This document shows positions 9,719 through 19,874 of a DNA stretch of 64,000 nt, one piece after another. A model generated the notes under the pieces. That model had not been told where the DNA came from, ran no database searches, and was given only the letters and a program-made list of their open reading frames with translations. Each line of letters begins with the position of its first letter. The first letter of the stretch is position 1. The position numbers and the translations under genes were made by a program. The stretch is taken from positions 7,505,525 through 7,569,524 of the forward strand of contig CM030869.1 of assembly GCA_018105865.1 (NCBI GenBank). Direction: 5' to 3'. The DNA is from Metaphire vulgaris. Taxonomy: Eukaryota > Annelida > Clitellata > Crassiclitellata > Megascolecidae.

Positions 9719-12700
9719 CAGTAGCAGTAGCAGTAGTAATGGTGATGGAATATGGTGATGCATATACATTTTATATGAGGGTGGACATCATTTGTCTCAA
9801 TATTACTTTGTGTGTCATCTATATCTTTACACTGATGGCTGAAAGAACTTTTGGTCATAATAACAGAGTTGCTTTGACATATTTCATCAGTTTTTGCATG
9901 TATTCTGTAGTGTAGTTTACTTCAGAAACAGCTGTTTAGTGAGAATCAGGCTTATAGTTGTCAATTCTGTTTAATATAACACAGTTTGAACAATCCATTG
10001 ATGTGACGTAAATCAGGTTTATTTCTTAAATTATCGGGACTTCTTTTAGTTTTCTGAATAAAATTTAAAATGTTCAAATTGCATTTGATAAGAATTTGAT
10101 TTCAGAACATCTATGCAGTGAGGAAACGAAGTCTCTGATGAATGACTTTTGTACAGCTGCATCGGCAGATCTTCCTCTTGCCGTTCATCAATCCGCCAGT
10201 AATGTTGAGAGAAGTGAAAATATGCCAAGTGCTTCATTATCAATGGACAGTAATTTACCTCATGAAAAATGCTCGAAAGATGCAAACAAATCAATTCAAG
10301 GAGCAGACGGCAAAGGCAGCTCTACTTCGGCGCTGGAAAACTCGCCCAAGTCAGTCGAGAGCTTTGGATGTCATACAGCAGAAGCAGAGAGCAGCACTTG
10401 TGTTGTTTTGGGAGACGCTCCTCATAGGAGATCGCCAGTGGATGTTCGTGATCTCTCTGACGAAGGCTCTGGTTCTGGCGAGCAGAGTCGCGATGCGGTT
10501 GCGCCGAGCAGAAACGAGCCGGCTCGTGGCGGTGAAGCCGCGCGTGGCCCGGGTGACGGTTGTGCGTCGAAGCCGGAAATTGTGACGGCTGCGCTGACCG
10601 ACAGCGACGAAGAGAAGCAGAGCATCTATCGCGTGAAGTGGATAAAACACAAAGACGATACGATGCCAATTATTACTCAGAATGAGAATGGCCCGTGTCC
10701 TCTGCTCGCCATCATGAACCTTCTACTTCTGCAGTCGAAAATCAAAATAGTTTCTGGTGCAGAGGTTGTAACTTCAAACGAATTAATGGCTTACCTTGCT
10801 GACTGGATATTTGAGCATGTACCAAAGGTATGCTGATTCACTAATAATTGTGTTGCCTCGTATTTCTGGCTGTATTTTTTATCTACGTCAGTTTTTAACA
10901 TCTCGAAGTATTTATTATTTATGCATGGGAGTCTCTTTTCTTTAGCATCCAAAGGTCATAAGAAATCATCTAAAGATTATAGGTCATAAAAAAGTCGAGT
11001 GAGACTTCTGTTTGTAGATTTATTCATCATTAAGTACTCTTAATGCGTCTGTCCGTCTGTACACTGTGTCTGGATAAAAAGGGGCCAACTCTATTTTCAC
11101 TATAACTTTAAGTAAACTTGGCCAATTTCTATCAAATTTGGATGGTTTATAACTTTAAGTAAACTTGGCCAATTTCTATCAAATTTGGATGGTTTATAAC
11201 TTTAAGTAAACTTGGCCAATTTCTATCAAATTTGGATGGTTTATAACTTTAAGTAAACTTGGCCAATTTCTATCAAATTTGGATGGTTTATGTGGGACTG
11301 AATTCAAAATCATGGAATGCTAAAACGCACCATTTATACCCGCCCTTTAGTTATTTTTTGACGTAATTTGTGACGTGCTCGTGACACCGTTGAATTCCAG
11401 CACTGGGAGACTCCTGCTTTCATACCACCCGAACTGTTGCCACCAAAATCACCCGATTTGAACCTGGTGGAATACTCTGTGTGGGGTATTCTGCAGGAAA
11501 GGGTCTACCGTTCATGCATTTCCAATCTGAAATAACTGAAGCAGAGAATGGCGAGTGAGTGGGCAAAGTTTGATCACAACGTCATTGCAGCAGCAAATCA
11601 TCAGTGGCAACAGCATCTTAAATCATGTCATTTCTTTCAGTGGACTTTTGAATATTCATTGTAACCTTTTTCAGATAATGTTTATATTTATCTTAAACCG
11701 ATTTATTCCCGTTTCAAACGGTAAATTTGTATAGAAATCGGTCACGTTTTCCTAAAGTTATAGTGAAATTCTAGTTGGCCCCCTTTTTATCCAGACACAG
11801 TGTATATAAAATAATCAATCACAGAACTAAATTGTAATGATTGAATTGTCAGTCAGACAAATGATCATTATTTATCTGATGAACTTCATACATAACATAA
11901 AACTTTTAAGTTGATGAGAGACATTTTGTCTCTTAGCATCTTTAGTGATCATCATTACCGGTAGTTACATTCTGTCTTTTTAGTATGACAAAAGTTTGCC
12001 ACATTTGATGCACAGAGGGATGGAAAGTTTTTCATTATGAAGTTAAATAGGGATTTTTTGAGGCTTAAAAATGTTGTGAGCATAGCTGCCAACATATGTA
12101 TGTTTTAAGTGGAGTTCCATTCTTTCGCAATAAGATATCTCCATAGTGGTAGGCTATTGAATTCAGACGATATTGAATAGAAGAATTTACATGTACAACT
12201 TTCAAAATGTTGGGTGTAGAGTCAATTCAAGTGTTTGATTTTACGGTTTGTTTGAATTTAGTCAAATTTAAATTAATTAACAGGTCCTGAATTCTGTTGA
12301 AAGTCATATTGTGGTTTGATTTTTGCGTCATACATTACTTGAAAGTCCAGCCATCATTGACTTTTGGAAGTGATCTGTACTGCTCCCAATAGAAATATGC
12401 TTGCTAACTGCCAACAAAGGGGTTTTGAGCGACTTATATGCATTTTATTATTTATTCAAACATCAGATTATTTTGTGGTGTTGGTGACACATATTTAGTA
12501 CTTTTTGCAAACAGAGAGATTTTCCAAAGTGATATGTTGTTGTTAACCCCTTAACTGGGGAATAAATCTGTAACTCAATGTAAACTGGACGGCTCTGAGC
12601 CGTCGTGCCCAGTTAAGGGGTTAATTAGATTACAAGCCAATTGTTTTAGCTCAACAAGTTGTTTGTAGAATATCAACGAAGACACAAGATTAAATTACGA

Positions 12701-14333
12701 GCAGAATATGCACGATGCCATTGCCGTCTTTCCGAGATTACAGACCGGTCTTGATGTAAATGTTCGATTTACTGGGTAAGGAATACATCAGAATATTATG
12801 TTGCAGCAGCATCATCATGCCACTGGGTTGTTGACATATTGAAATTCAACATAAATATTTATTGTCTTGTGCAGTCAAGTCAAATTAACTTACCGGTATC
12901 TTGAAGATGGCAGATTGGTAACACGCTAGAGCAGCACGCTGACAGGATGGGTTCGACTCCCGCAGGAACCCCTAAGGTCGACCCGGCCTTCATTCGCCAG
13001 ATGGGGGTGGTAGATGAGAAGCAGCTTTGGCTGCGAAGGTAAAACGCTGGTCTGGAGAAAGCAATGGCAAACTACTCTAGATTAATGGCGCAAGCCACCT
13101 GCGTCACTGCTTGCCTGACACCAGAGATCAGCACTGGACCCAACGCTCGAACTTAAGTATCGGCGAACCTTTACCTTTCTTGACCCCTTAACTGGCCATT
13201 TATTTGTAATTCAACGTAAAATGGATGGGTACACTCATCACGGCCGGTTAAGGGGTTAATCCATTAGACCCGTAAGGCTAATATTTAGGATCCTTGACAT
13301 ATGGTTATACAGATTACTGTAGCGAAAAGCTTAATATGATTGTAATTAGTAAGTTTGGAAGTAATTAGTGAAATAGCTGTGAAATTGACTTTCACTACAG
13401 CTATATTTCTGTACCTTTATATGCTCCATGAATTTTTTGTATCATGTAATTTCTCAGTTAGTAATACAGGTGTGTGTGATGTCTTTCAATGAAAATATAT
13501 TACCTGCAAATATATTTGTAAGCTGCTACTATAATTGTAACTATCTGACTTACAAAATATTGTCCATGGTTAGATTGGAAATATTTTTAATAATAATAAT
13601 AATAATAACAATAATAATAATGTTATTATTATTATTATTATTATCATTGATAATTTATGAAGCGCAGTAACATAACCATAAGCCAAAACCAAAAGCGCTG
13701 TACAGTCAACAGTATATAATGTCATACGATCGTGTAAACAAGTACGTTTTTAGGCAAATCTAATATAGGAATTCTCACTGACATACCGGGTATGGTGTAA
13801 TTTGCATGTACCGGTAGTCTTTGAAACTCCTTAGCACAAGAAGACATACTAACAATTGCCTTAGCTTGTAATTGTTCTTATAAACTATAATACTTAACGT
13901 GAAAGAGAAAGAGATATTCAATAGAACATAAAGAATAGAGCTGTAAAAGTAGAGGAAATACAATTGATTTAGCACTTATTCATTTTTTTGTATTGCATAG
14001 TACCATTTTGGCTTTATCCCATAGCAGAGAATGTGTTAGTCTTTGTACACCCAACCTGAAATTTACATTTAACTGGGTTAGTTTGTTGAATATGTATGGT
14101 ATTTGAAATATGTGACATGTACTGTCTTTCATTGCATCATTTATTGTAGTACTGTACTGCATATACAGTGTACAATGGTATCATGGATTTTGCTTAATAT
14201 AGAGCATATTTGATATTTGACTTTGGATACTTTTAAGGAGAGACTTAAAACATGGTTATATCGCACGAGTTATTAGTAACTTTGTAATGTGTTCATGCAG
14301 TTCGTTTAAACGAGTTATCACATTAATCAGTAC

Positions 14334-14399
<66 letters not shown>

Positions 14400-15232
14400 T
14401 TGTAATTGAACTGTCATGTTATAGCATAGCACATTGTTAGAGTATCATTTATTTTAATGATTTGGAATTTTAGATTTTTAGATTTAAATTTTGAGATCTT
14501 TTAGCATACATGTATATCTTTTCTGCTTTGTTTTTTTGTACCGCTGTGTGTTTTTCGCTGGTAGTGTTTCACAATTTGAATACACGAGAGAGTGCATAGT
14601 GTTTGACCTGCTGGACATTCCACTCTACCATGGCTGGCTTGTGGATCCACAGATGTCAGACCTTGTCTCAGCCATTGGAAATAGTACTTACAATCAGTTG
14701 GTTGAGAAGATCATCGTTCAGAAGAACTCAAACAAAGAAGATTTGATAACAGAAGGTAAGTTCTAAAAAACTGAGATTATCTTCGTGGTAAATGAAAAAT
14801 GGTAACTCATTACGTGTTTTCGCTGTGACTTGATTCCACAGCACAATATTCTTTTTACCGATGCATTTGTTTAGTGTTAATTAGGTTTGCTTAAACTTTG
14901 ACTGAAATGGAATCATAGTTGAATGAGCTTAAAATTATGTGTAATCTTTATTAACCCCTTAACCGTGTATTTAACTGTAACTCAATGTAAAATGGACGGA
15001 TATATCTGTGACGCCCACTTAAGGGGTTAAAATGTTATGCATTATCTGTGTGTCTACAGTAGAAACTGAAACATTGTAAGTTGATTACACCAAATGCAGT
15101 AATATTATGTGACTGAATTATTTTTTTCATTGTTTAGTTTATTGACATTGTCAGTTTACTTACAGTATTTACTTGACTCCAGCTGCTGGTCTTGACAGTT
15201 CCTGAGGAGACTTAGAGTTGCTGGTGGTGCTG

Positions 15233-15284
<52 letters not shown>

Positions 15285-16447
15285 AGACAATTTATGTAGT
15301 GCAATAAGCATGACAAAAATTGCCAAAGACAAGAGCGCTTTGCAATACTACGTGTAACCGATGGTGAATAGGTGAGTCTTAAGATTGATGATGGTGCTGG
15401 TGGTGGTGGGGACTAATGAAATGTTGGAAACTGGGCATTAAGTTCACATTAGGATATGATATCGTGTGTGGTTGCTTGTGTAGTTTTTTTATATGTTTGT
15501 ATGATATCATATAATTATATAATTCAGTGTGATAGTCGTTTTTAAATGATGTTGTAGCACTTTTGGCAGAAGAATTCTTGAACGCAACTGCTTCGCAACT
15601 GACCTACCATGGCTTGAGTGAACTGTCTGCAAGGACAAAGGAAGAGGAGATGTGTGTCTTGTTCAGAAACAATCATTTTTCTACACTCTATAAGCACAAG
15701 GTTACCTCACCATTTGAGATCGGTTACTGTATGGCTTTTGAAATGGTTAAGGTTTCTGTTGTCTGATCTGATATTACAGTTATGGAATTAATTATCGAAA
15801 ACAGTGCCATAATGATTGCCAAGATATTTTCTCAAATAAGATTCGAAAAGCATGTAATAAAGTATCAAGTCCAAATAAAATGTCTGTATTCTGCGGTTAT
15901 AGAGAACTAATTTCTCTTCGTGTTAGAAATTTTATTAGTCGATGCAATCTATTACATATTTGTATTATTTCCTTAGATCCTAATATAATTAGTTCACTTC
16001 ATTAGATTTTCTGATTTTGTTTACTGTTTTCTTGATTATGTCATGTCATAATTTCTATCGTAAAGGATTTAGTATTTTCAAAAATATCCTGTCAAATGCA
16101 GTTTCCTCTGTCAATAAATGCTTTCGAGATTGAAACTGACAATTGATCTAATCAGGGATTAAGACATTTGGTGCCTCCCCCCAGCTAAGACTGCAAAGTT
16201 CTGGGACAGGTTTCTCTCAAGGGGTAACCCCATAGCGTATGATATCAGAGTATATATGGATATGTATGGATATATGATATCCATAGCGTGGAATTCCCTT
16301 CCGAAAGAAATCAGGTCGGAAATTTCCCCCAACCGATTTGCTCAAAAACTGAACACGCGCCTTTTTAGTGCTTCTTATGGAACTCTTTTGTAAAGTGCTC
16401 TCGTCCACTGCCTGAGCTTCAAGATAGCGCTATATAAGTTGTTGCTC

Positions 16448-16496
<49 letters not shown>

Positions 16497-19400
16497 TTAA
16501 ACTCTGAAAACCTTTTTTCAATTACTGTCAGTACAATGACCATTGCTGTATAAGATTAATTTTTGCCATATTAACAATATTTTTGTGTGGAAATATTTTT
16601 TCTTTTACTGTTGCGGGCATTGGTTGTTTCAATCTGTAGAATGAGCTTTTTGTCCTGGTAACGGATCAAGGATTTTTGCGCGAGTCCAACGTCGTCTGGG
16701 AGACGCTGTCGAACATCGAAGGAGACGGCCATTTTGTTGATTCAGAGTTTCGAACATACCATCTTCCAGAAGCTTCCGTTGCTCCGCTGCCAACTCCATC
16801 ATTTCCAATTAATAGCACAGAACAGATTGATCATGAGTGAGTGCATCTTTCGTCAAGTACTCCATTTTGCAGGTTATATGTTGTTCAGTTTGAGTCTTGC
16901 CCCAAAACTCTTTTATGAAAGTTATGCATCATACATACTTGTGTGATGTATATTGCCAAACAATGGCATTCAAATTATAATGGTTGATCATTTAACCCTT
17001 TAACTGCCAGGTGTGACAGAAATCCTAATACCGGAATATGTGAATACTAAGGAAAACCCTTGGGAAAAGCCCCAAACATATGCCAGAAATAATGATGTAA
17101 AAACTCATTGTCATCTCTACACTTGCTACTGCTGAAGGGACATGCCAAATATGACTGTGTTCCTTGTACCACACATAGCCCAAACACAATTTGATAATGC
17201 TGGAAATGTCTGGCAGTCAAGGCATATGGATTTATTTCCTTTGCCGGATATATCCGGCGCTCTAGGTAGTTAAGGGGTTAAGATGTGGTGATGAAATGGA
17301 GACACTTTTTATGGCTGCATTTTCTAGTGAAAGCCAGACTCCATAGTTGTCAGTTTCGTGTCAGTTATGTTCTGGCAAAACATTGATCAGCCTTATTTTT
17401 TGGCACAGATTTATTGTGCTCTACTTCACATTGAGTTTCTTGATTTTGGTATTATGGCACAGTGTCACAGCATCAGTGCCAACTTCTTGTGAATTTAATA
17501 AAATGTGTTTGATTTAGTGAGAAGGTAGGGTCTGGTTTTCTGATATCTGATTCAACATTAGCCTATAGCTTGCCTATAGATTTTGATGGTTTTATAGTAA
17601 CTGTGACTTTAATCATTAATGGTATTTCATTATAAGTTTCTGATTTTTGTAATAAGTTAGATAACTAATTTTACAAGTCTAACTTTGTTTTTGTTTCTTC
17701 TGTTTAAATTTCAGTTCAGTCATGTATTTCATATTGCTTTGCATAATAGCTAGATATAAATTATTCTGAGCCAACAATTCTTTTGCATGTCTGAAAGCCA
17801 TTTTCGAATCCATTCACGTATCTGAATTCCTTCTTTCTCGGCTGTCTGCTACTTCAGGTCATTTAGTTTTCTTGACCTTGTTCTTGGAAGTAAGTATTCT
17901 TGATGTTGTTGTGGATTAAGGGATGTCAGATTCTACAAATGTGAAATTGTCGTGACTGTTTTTCAGTTATTTGGTGGCTTTGTCCCTTGAGCAGGAACAA
18001 TCTGATATGCAGCCTGGAGCCACATGGTCTGGTTCAGCCTTGCTTTCCGAGTGAGTTACAATGATACCTTTGTATGTTTGCCTATGTAGCCAGCAGTGTG
18101 ATATTTTTGCAGAACTGTAAACTATTGCTTCTCTTTTGCTTCTGACTTCTGCCTGTCCATATGTCAATGTGGTATTTATTGTCTGGTTGAAAATTAATCT
18201 ATGTAAGTAAGACAATAAATGGCATAACATTTTTACATTTCAAATGGCAGCCTCCAGAGGTTGAAATGCAAACTTATGATTTTGTATTTTGTTAGATTTT
18301 AACCGGTTCACTTAGTTGTCATCATTAAGTAAGTAAGTAATTAAAATCTCATGAATTTATACAGCACTTTCGAAAGTAATACTGTAGCAGGCTAGTAGCT
18401 GCTTATCTTTTGGTGCTTAATCGTTAGTCTTAAGGTCTTAACTTATATTCAGTTGATTAGTACTGACTGCCGTGTTATCATATTAATTACATCCTAAATT
18501 TGCTCGTGTTATGTTTTTGTCGATTGCTTTTGATAACAAATTCAGTTGCTTTGCTGATTCATTTAGCCACGAGCTTGCCCTGCGCCTGCAGGAGGAAGAG
18601 GTCCAGAGTGCAGAGAGTGCGTCAGGGCAACAGCAGCCGGCGCCATGGCAACAGAACCCTGTCACACCGCCCACAGCGGGCTCAGGCCTTAATGCATCGG
18701 GTTCCGGTGGCAGCAGTGGTAGCGGTGCTCCTGGTAAAGAAAAGAAAGACAGCAGTGTAAGCAGCAACAGAGTTCCTTTCATCGTTGAACAATAATAAAG
18801 TTAGCATTAAATCAATCAAGCAAGGAATCAAAGTCCTTGGTGCCGCCATCAGTGCACAGAGCATCTGTAGACTTTGCGCTAAATATAGATGACAATAATG
18901 CAAGTACAGTGGATCCCACTTAATCGCATACCGCTTAATTGCGTAACCCGCATAATTGCATAACAACATAAAAACCCGAATCAGTGTTTTGTGTATACAA
19001 TTGATTATCAGAGGGCGCTTTCAGGGTTAACCTTATCATTTTTCTAATTCTCTGTTGCAGTGCTCAGGGCCGCCAAGAGGAGGGGAGGGGCAAATGCCCA
19101 GGGGCTCGGCAATCTGTAGGGAGCCCAGGAGGGTTAGGATTGGGCTAGGGTTGGAGTTACCGGTACTAACTCATACACATCAGAAGGCAGATGGGGGCCT
19201 GTCGAAGGCACTGTTTGCTGATGCCTACAAGCCAAAAAAAGGTCTGCACCACTTTTTGATACTTGATTTACTCCTCCAAATTCTTGAAAAGTCTGAGAAG
19301 CAAAAAAGGTTGTCACCAGTTTTTAAACTTTCTAGGGGCCTCACGACTACTCTGTTCAGGGGCCCAGAATTTCTGTCGGCGGCCCTGGCGGTGCTCATAC

Positions 19401-19520
19401 TGCTTTCTATTAAACCCCTCAGAAATTCTGTATTGAAAGATATTTACTTCTTTAGATCATGATATATTTATAAAGACGCAGCGTTGAATATATTTTTATC
19501 ACTAGTGTTCAATGATGTGA
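9029..19520 (+). CDS. MINDY2: MINDY2-type Lys48-specific deubiquitinase (nine exons)
   Basis: This is a cysteine protease that trims Lys48-linked ubiquitin chains. My joined exons are 9029-9287, 10106-10827, 12669-12775, 14565-14755, 15558-15700, 16640-16836, 17967-18050, 18546-18756 and 19506-19520. Phases match at every junction and give 642 residues. Residues 1 to about 245 are low complexity (Gly/Ala/Ser-rich). The catalytic domain follows: nucleophile C284 in QNENGPCPLLAI with the preceding Gln, and general base H466 in FRNNHFST. Two ubiquitin-binding MIU helices follow, at about 536-552 (DYLVALSL) and 571-586 (HELALRLQEEE), then the C-terminal CSMM. Length and motif spelling are nearer vertebrate MINDY2 than MINDY1. 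The start is the first in-frame ATG after an upstream TGA at 8978. Introns hold mariner, piggyBac-type, hAT, SINE and LINE debris. Weakest points are the donor GTTACC after exon 5 and the choice of last exon. Confidence 0.92.
9415..9745. repeat. Compound (GTA/GTG/GCA)n microsatellite in MINDY2 intron 1
   Basis: About 330 bp of interspersed GTA, GTG, GCA and CAG triplets, about 130 bp after the exon 1 donor. Long Val, Ser, Gly or Tyr frames through it are repeat artefacts. Confidence 0.95.
10106..10827 (+). CDS. MINDY2: MINDY2 exon 2 (catalytic Cys)
   Basis: The acceptor is TTTGATTTCAG and the donor AAAG/GTATGC (phase 0). It carries most of the acidic, Ser-rich linker and then the start of the MINDY fold: YRVKWIKHKDDTMPIITQ, then NENGPCPLLAI with the catalytic Cys codon at 10696-10698 (C284). 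Confidence 0.93.
11062..11802 (+). mobile_element. Decayed Tc1/mariner element in MINDY2 intron 2
   Basis: The ends CACTGTGTCTGGATAAAAAG and CTTTTTATCCAGACACAGTG are inverted repeats flanked by TA (11060-11061, 11803-11804). The inner region at 11420-11625 still reads as the C-terminal part of a mariner transposase, with the SPDLNLVEYSVWGILQERV block and the catalytic Asp of SPDLN. A stop and a frame change follow, so it is dead. Just inside the left end, 47-bp repeats occupy 11104-11291. Confidence 0.88.
11104..11291. repeat. Four exact 47-bp tandem repeats
   Basis: The unit begins AACTTTAAGTAAACTTGGCC and ends GGATGGTTTAT. The four copies (from 11104, 11151, 11198 and 11245) look identical, so the expansion is young compared with the decayed transposase beside it. 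Confidence 0.95.
12543..12624. mobile_element. piggyBac-type TTAA MITE
   Basis: TTAA-CCCCTTAACTGGG and CCCAGTTAAGGGG-TTAA bound an 82-bp element with a GTAACTCAATGTAAA core. TTAA target duplication plus CCC-starting ends is the piggyBac signature. It ends 44 bp before the exon 3 acceptor. Confidence 0.8.
12669..12775 (+). CDS. MINDY2: MINDY2 exon 3
   Basis: Phase 0 in, phase 2 out (donor GG/GTAAGG). It encodes LNYEQNMHDAIAVFPRLQTG then LDVNVRFTG, a strongly conserved part of the catalytic domain. At 36 residues it was too short to show as a long ORF and was found by homology and phase. Confidence 0.93.
12904..13179 (+). mobile_element. tRNA-headed SINE
   Basis: The head has pol III A-box-like GGCAGATTGGTAACACG and B-box GGTTCGACTCC. 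The body (GCTGCGAAGGTAAAACGC, AGCAATGGCAA, GCAAGCCACCTGCGTCACTG, then ACCCAACGCTCGAACTTAAG) is shared with other copies and with the 5S-headed element at 4893-5160. It abuts a TTAA-type MITE. Confidence 0.85.
13180..13259. mobile_element. piggyBac-type TTAA MITE
   Basis: It starts TTGA-CCCCTTAACTGG (one changed base in the duplication) and ends CGGTTAAGGGG-TTAA. The usual TGTAATTCAACGTAAAATGG core is present. Confidence 0.72.
13590..13715 (-). repeat. (AAT)n/(ATT)n array joined to LINE 3' tail (minus orientation)
   Basis: A triplet array is followed by ATTTATGAAGCGCAG and AAAAGCGCTGTACA. Read on the minus strand this is the LINE tail GCGCT...AAAT followed by its (AAT)n tail, as at 15.2, 21.2 and 29.5 kb. 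Confidence 0.6.
14217..14400 (+). mobile_element. LINE 3' end with (AAT)n tail
   Basis: An open stretch reads TFKERLKTWLYRTSY-stop, the usual C-terminal end of CR1/L2-type reverse transcriptases. It is followed by a short 3' UTR and a 60-bp (AAT)n run. Confidence 0.7.
14565..14755 (+). CDS. MINDY2: MINDY2 exon 4
   Basis: The first T completes the split Gly codon from exon 3. It encodes VSQFEYTRECIVFDLLDIPL, then YHGWLVDPQ and YNQLVEKII. The donor GAAG/GTAAGT gives phase 1. The acceptor CGCTGGTAG has a T-rich tract upstream. Confidence 0.95.
14951..15030. mobile_element. piggyBac-type TTAA MITE
   Basis: TTAA-CCCCTTAACCGTG ... CCACTTAAGGGG-TTAA, 80 bp, with the CTCAATGTAAAATGGACGG core. It lies in MINDY2 intron 4. 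Confidence 0.8.
15236..15360 (-). repeat. (ATT)n array joined to LINE 3' tail (minus orientation)
   Basis: A (TTA)n run of about 45 bp adjoins ACAATTTATGTAGTGCAATAA and AAGAGCGCTTTGC, the reverse complement of the LINE tail. Confidence 0.6.
15558..15700 (+). CDS. MINDY2: MINDY2 exon 5 (catalytic His)
   Basis: Phase 1 in: G plus CA gives Ala. It encodes LLAEEFLNATASQLTYHGL and LFRNNHFSTLYKHK with catalytic H466. The donor is AAG/GTTACC, a weak site. It is chosen because the reading resumes exactly with NELFVLVTDQGFL in exon 6. Confidence 0.9.
16245..16497 (+). mobile_element. LINE 3' end with (AAT)n tail
   Basis: The frame reads WNSLPKEIRSEISPNRFAQK, then LNTRLFSASYGTLL-stop, the typical end of a CR1/L2-like reverse transcriptase. 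GATAGCGCTATATAAGTTG and (AAT)n of about 48 bp follow. It lies in MINDY2 intron 5. Confidence 0.78.
16640..16836 (+). CDS. MINDY2: MINDY2 exon 6
   Basis: Phase 0 in, phase 2 out (CATGA/GTGAGT). It encodes NELFVLVTDQGFLRESNVVW and GDGHFVDSEF, the end of the catalytic domain, then a Pro/Ser linker ending EQIDH that starts the first MIU helix. Confidence 0.93.
16992..17281. mobile_element. Longer piggyBac-type TTAA element (290 bp)
   Basis: It is bounded by TTAA-CCCTTTAACTGCC and GGTAGTTAAGGGG-TTAA. It shares only the ends and a TATATCCGG-like motif with the 80-bp MITEs. The interior is unrelated and non-coding, so it may be an alternative deletion product. Confidence 0.6.
17967..18050 (+). CDS. 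MINDY2: MINDY2 exon 7 (MIU1)
   Basis: An 84-nt exon, phase 2 on both sides (TTTTTCAG acceptor, CCGA/GTGAGT donor). With the split Asp codon it reads DYLVALSLEQEQSDMQPGA, the ubiquitin-binding MIU helix with the A..LSL core, then ATWSGSALLS. Confidence 0.92.
18546..18756 (+). CDS. MINDY2: MINDY2 exon 8 (MIU2, poly-Ser/Gly tail)
   Basis: It encodes DCFADSFSHELALRLQEEE (MIU2), a Gln/Pro/Gly/Ser-rich tail and GKEKKDSS. The donor AGT/GTAAGC ends the exon in phase 0. If it is not used, the frame runs 13 codons further to TAA at 18793-18795. Confidence 0.85.
18794..18799 (+). promoter_or_regulatory. Intronic poly(A) signal overlapping a stop codon
   Basis: AATAAA overlaps the last two bases of the TAA stop of unspliced exon 8. 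It could end a short MINDY2 mRNA whose protein lacks the CAAX box. Confidence 0.45.
18907..19012. mobile_element. Truncated pogo-like MITE
   Basis: It matches the left 105 bp of the elements at 44313-44498 and 44901-45086: CAGTGGATCCCACTTAATCG, CATAACAACATAAAAACCCG. It is preceded by TA, and the right end is missing. Confidence 0.7.
19065..19387. mobile_element. hAT-like MITE, CAGGGCCGCC family
   Basis: The ends are CAGGGCCGCC and GGCGGCCCTG, with flanking octamers GCAGTGCT and GCGGTGCT (one change). A motif GAAGCAAAAAAGGTTGTC lies at 19296-19315. The open frame across it is non-coding, and an apparent acceptor at its left edge is part of the target duplication. Confidence 0.82.
19506..19520 (+). 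CDS. MINDY2: MINDY2 terminal mini-exon encoding a CAAX box
   Basis: After acceptor TTTTTATCACTAG the codons are TGT TCA ATG ATG TGA, giving C-S-M-M-stop in the phase left by exon 8. The joined tail KEKKDSS-CSMM parallels the vertebrate MINDY2 tail, which also ends in a CAAX motif. CaaM boxes are usually farnesylated, so this form should be membrane-tethered. Found by inspection: only four codons. Confidence 0.75.
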   Translation, partial: CSMM

Positions 19521-19868
19521 CGTTTGAATCGACGATGTTCTTCCTGTCGTCGTGGCGATGAATCCTCTTTCACCGTCGTGGTTGTCGACATTGACGCGTC
19601 GTGACGACACAAATCACCGAAACCATTTGGTGTCGGATTTGGGCGGACTTGACGCTAACGAAATGACCGAATTAGATGCAGCCGATCCTTTATTACTTTT
19701 GTGTACTTTAATCTGTACTGAGTGAGTTTCACTTCCGACTGTTTGACAAGTATTCTGTATAGTTTTATGTACACATTGTTGTACCTGCAAATCCTCGTAT
19801 TTGTAAGCTATGTGGTTTAAAAATGGAGAAAGGGGAACGCTTGGATTTAATTATTTTGAGAATCTCTC

Positions 19869-19874
19869 AATAAA
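19869..19874 (+). promoter_or_regulatory. Candidate MINDY2 poly(A) signal
   Basis: AATAAA about 350 bp after the CSMM stop codon, in AT-rich sequence. It is the first such hexamer I see downstream. Confidence 0.4.

Noticed and set aside
16734..16946. Frame overlapping MINDY2 exon 6 in another register
   Set aside because: The true exon frame encodes VTDQGFL-type conserved residues; this one is a shadow continuing into intron.
19055..19462. A 135-codon frame and an apparent splice acceptor (TCTGTTGCAG) at 19060, possibly a MINDY2 last exon
   Set aside because: The sequence is a hAT MITE with TIRs and an 8-bp duplication; the acceptor-like bases belong to the target duplication. The CSMM exon at 19506 fits phase and family better.
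19558..19725. A 55-codon frame starting MNPLSPSWLS after the CSMM exon
   Set aside because: It has no recognisable family and lies where the MINDY2 3' UTR is expected. The open frame is short enough to be chance.
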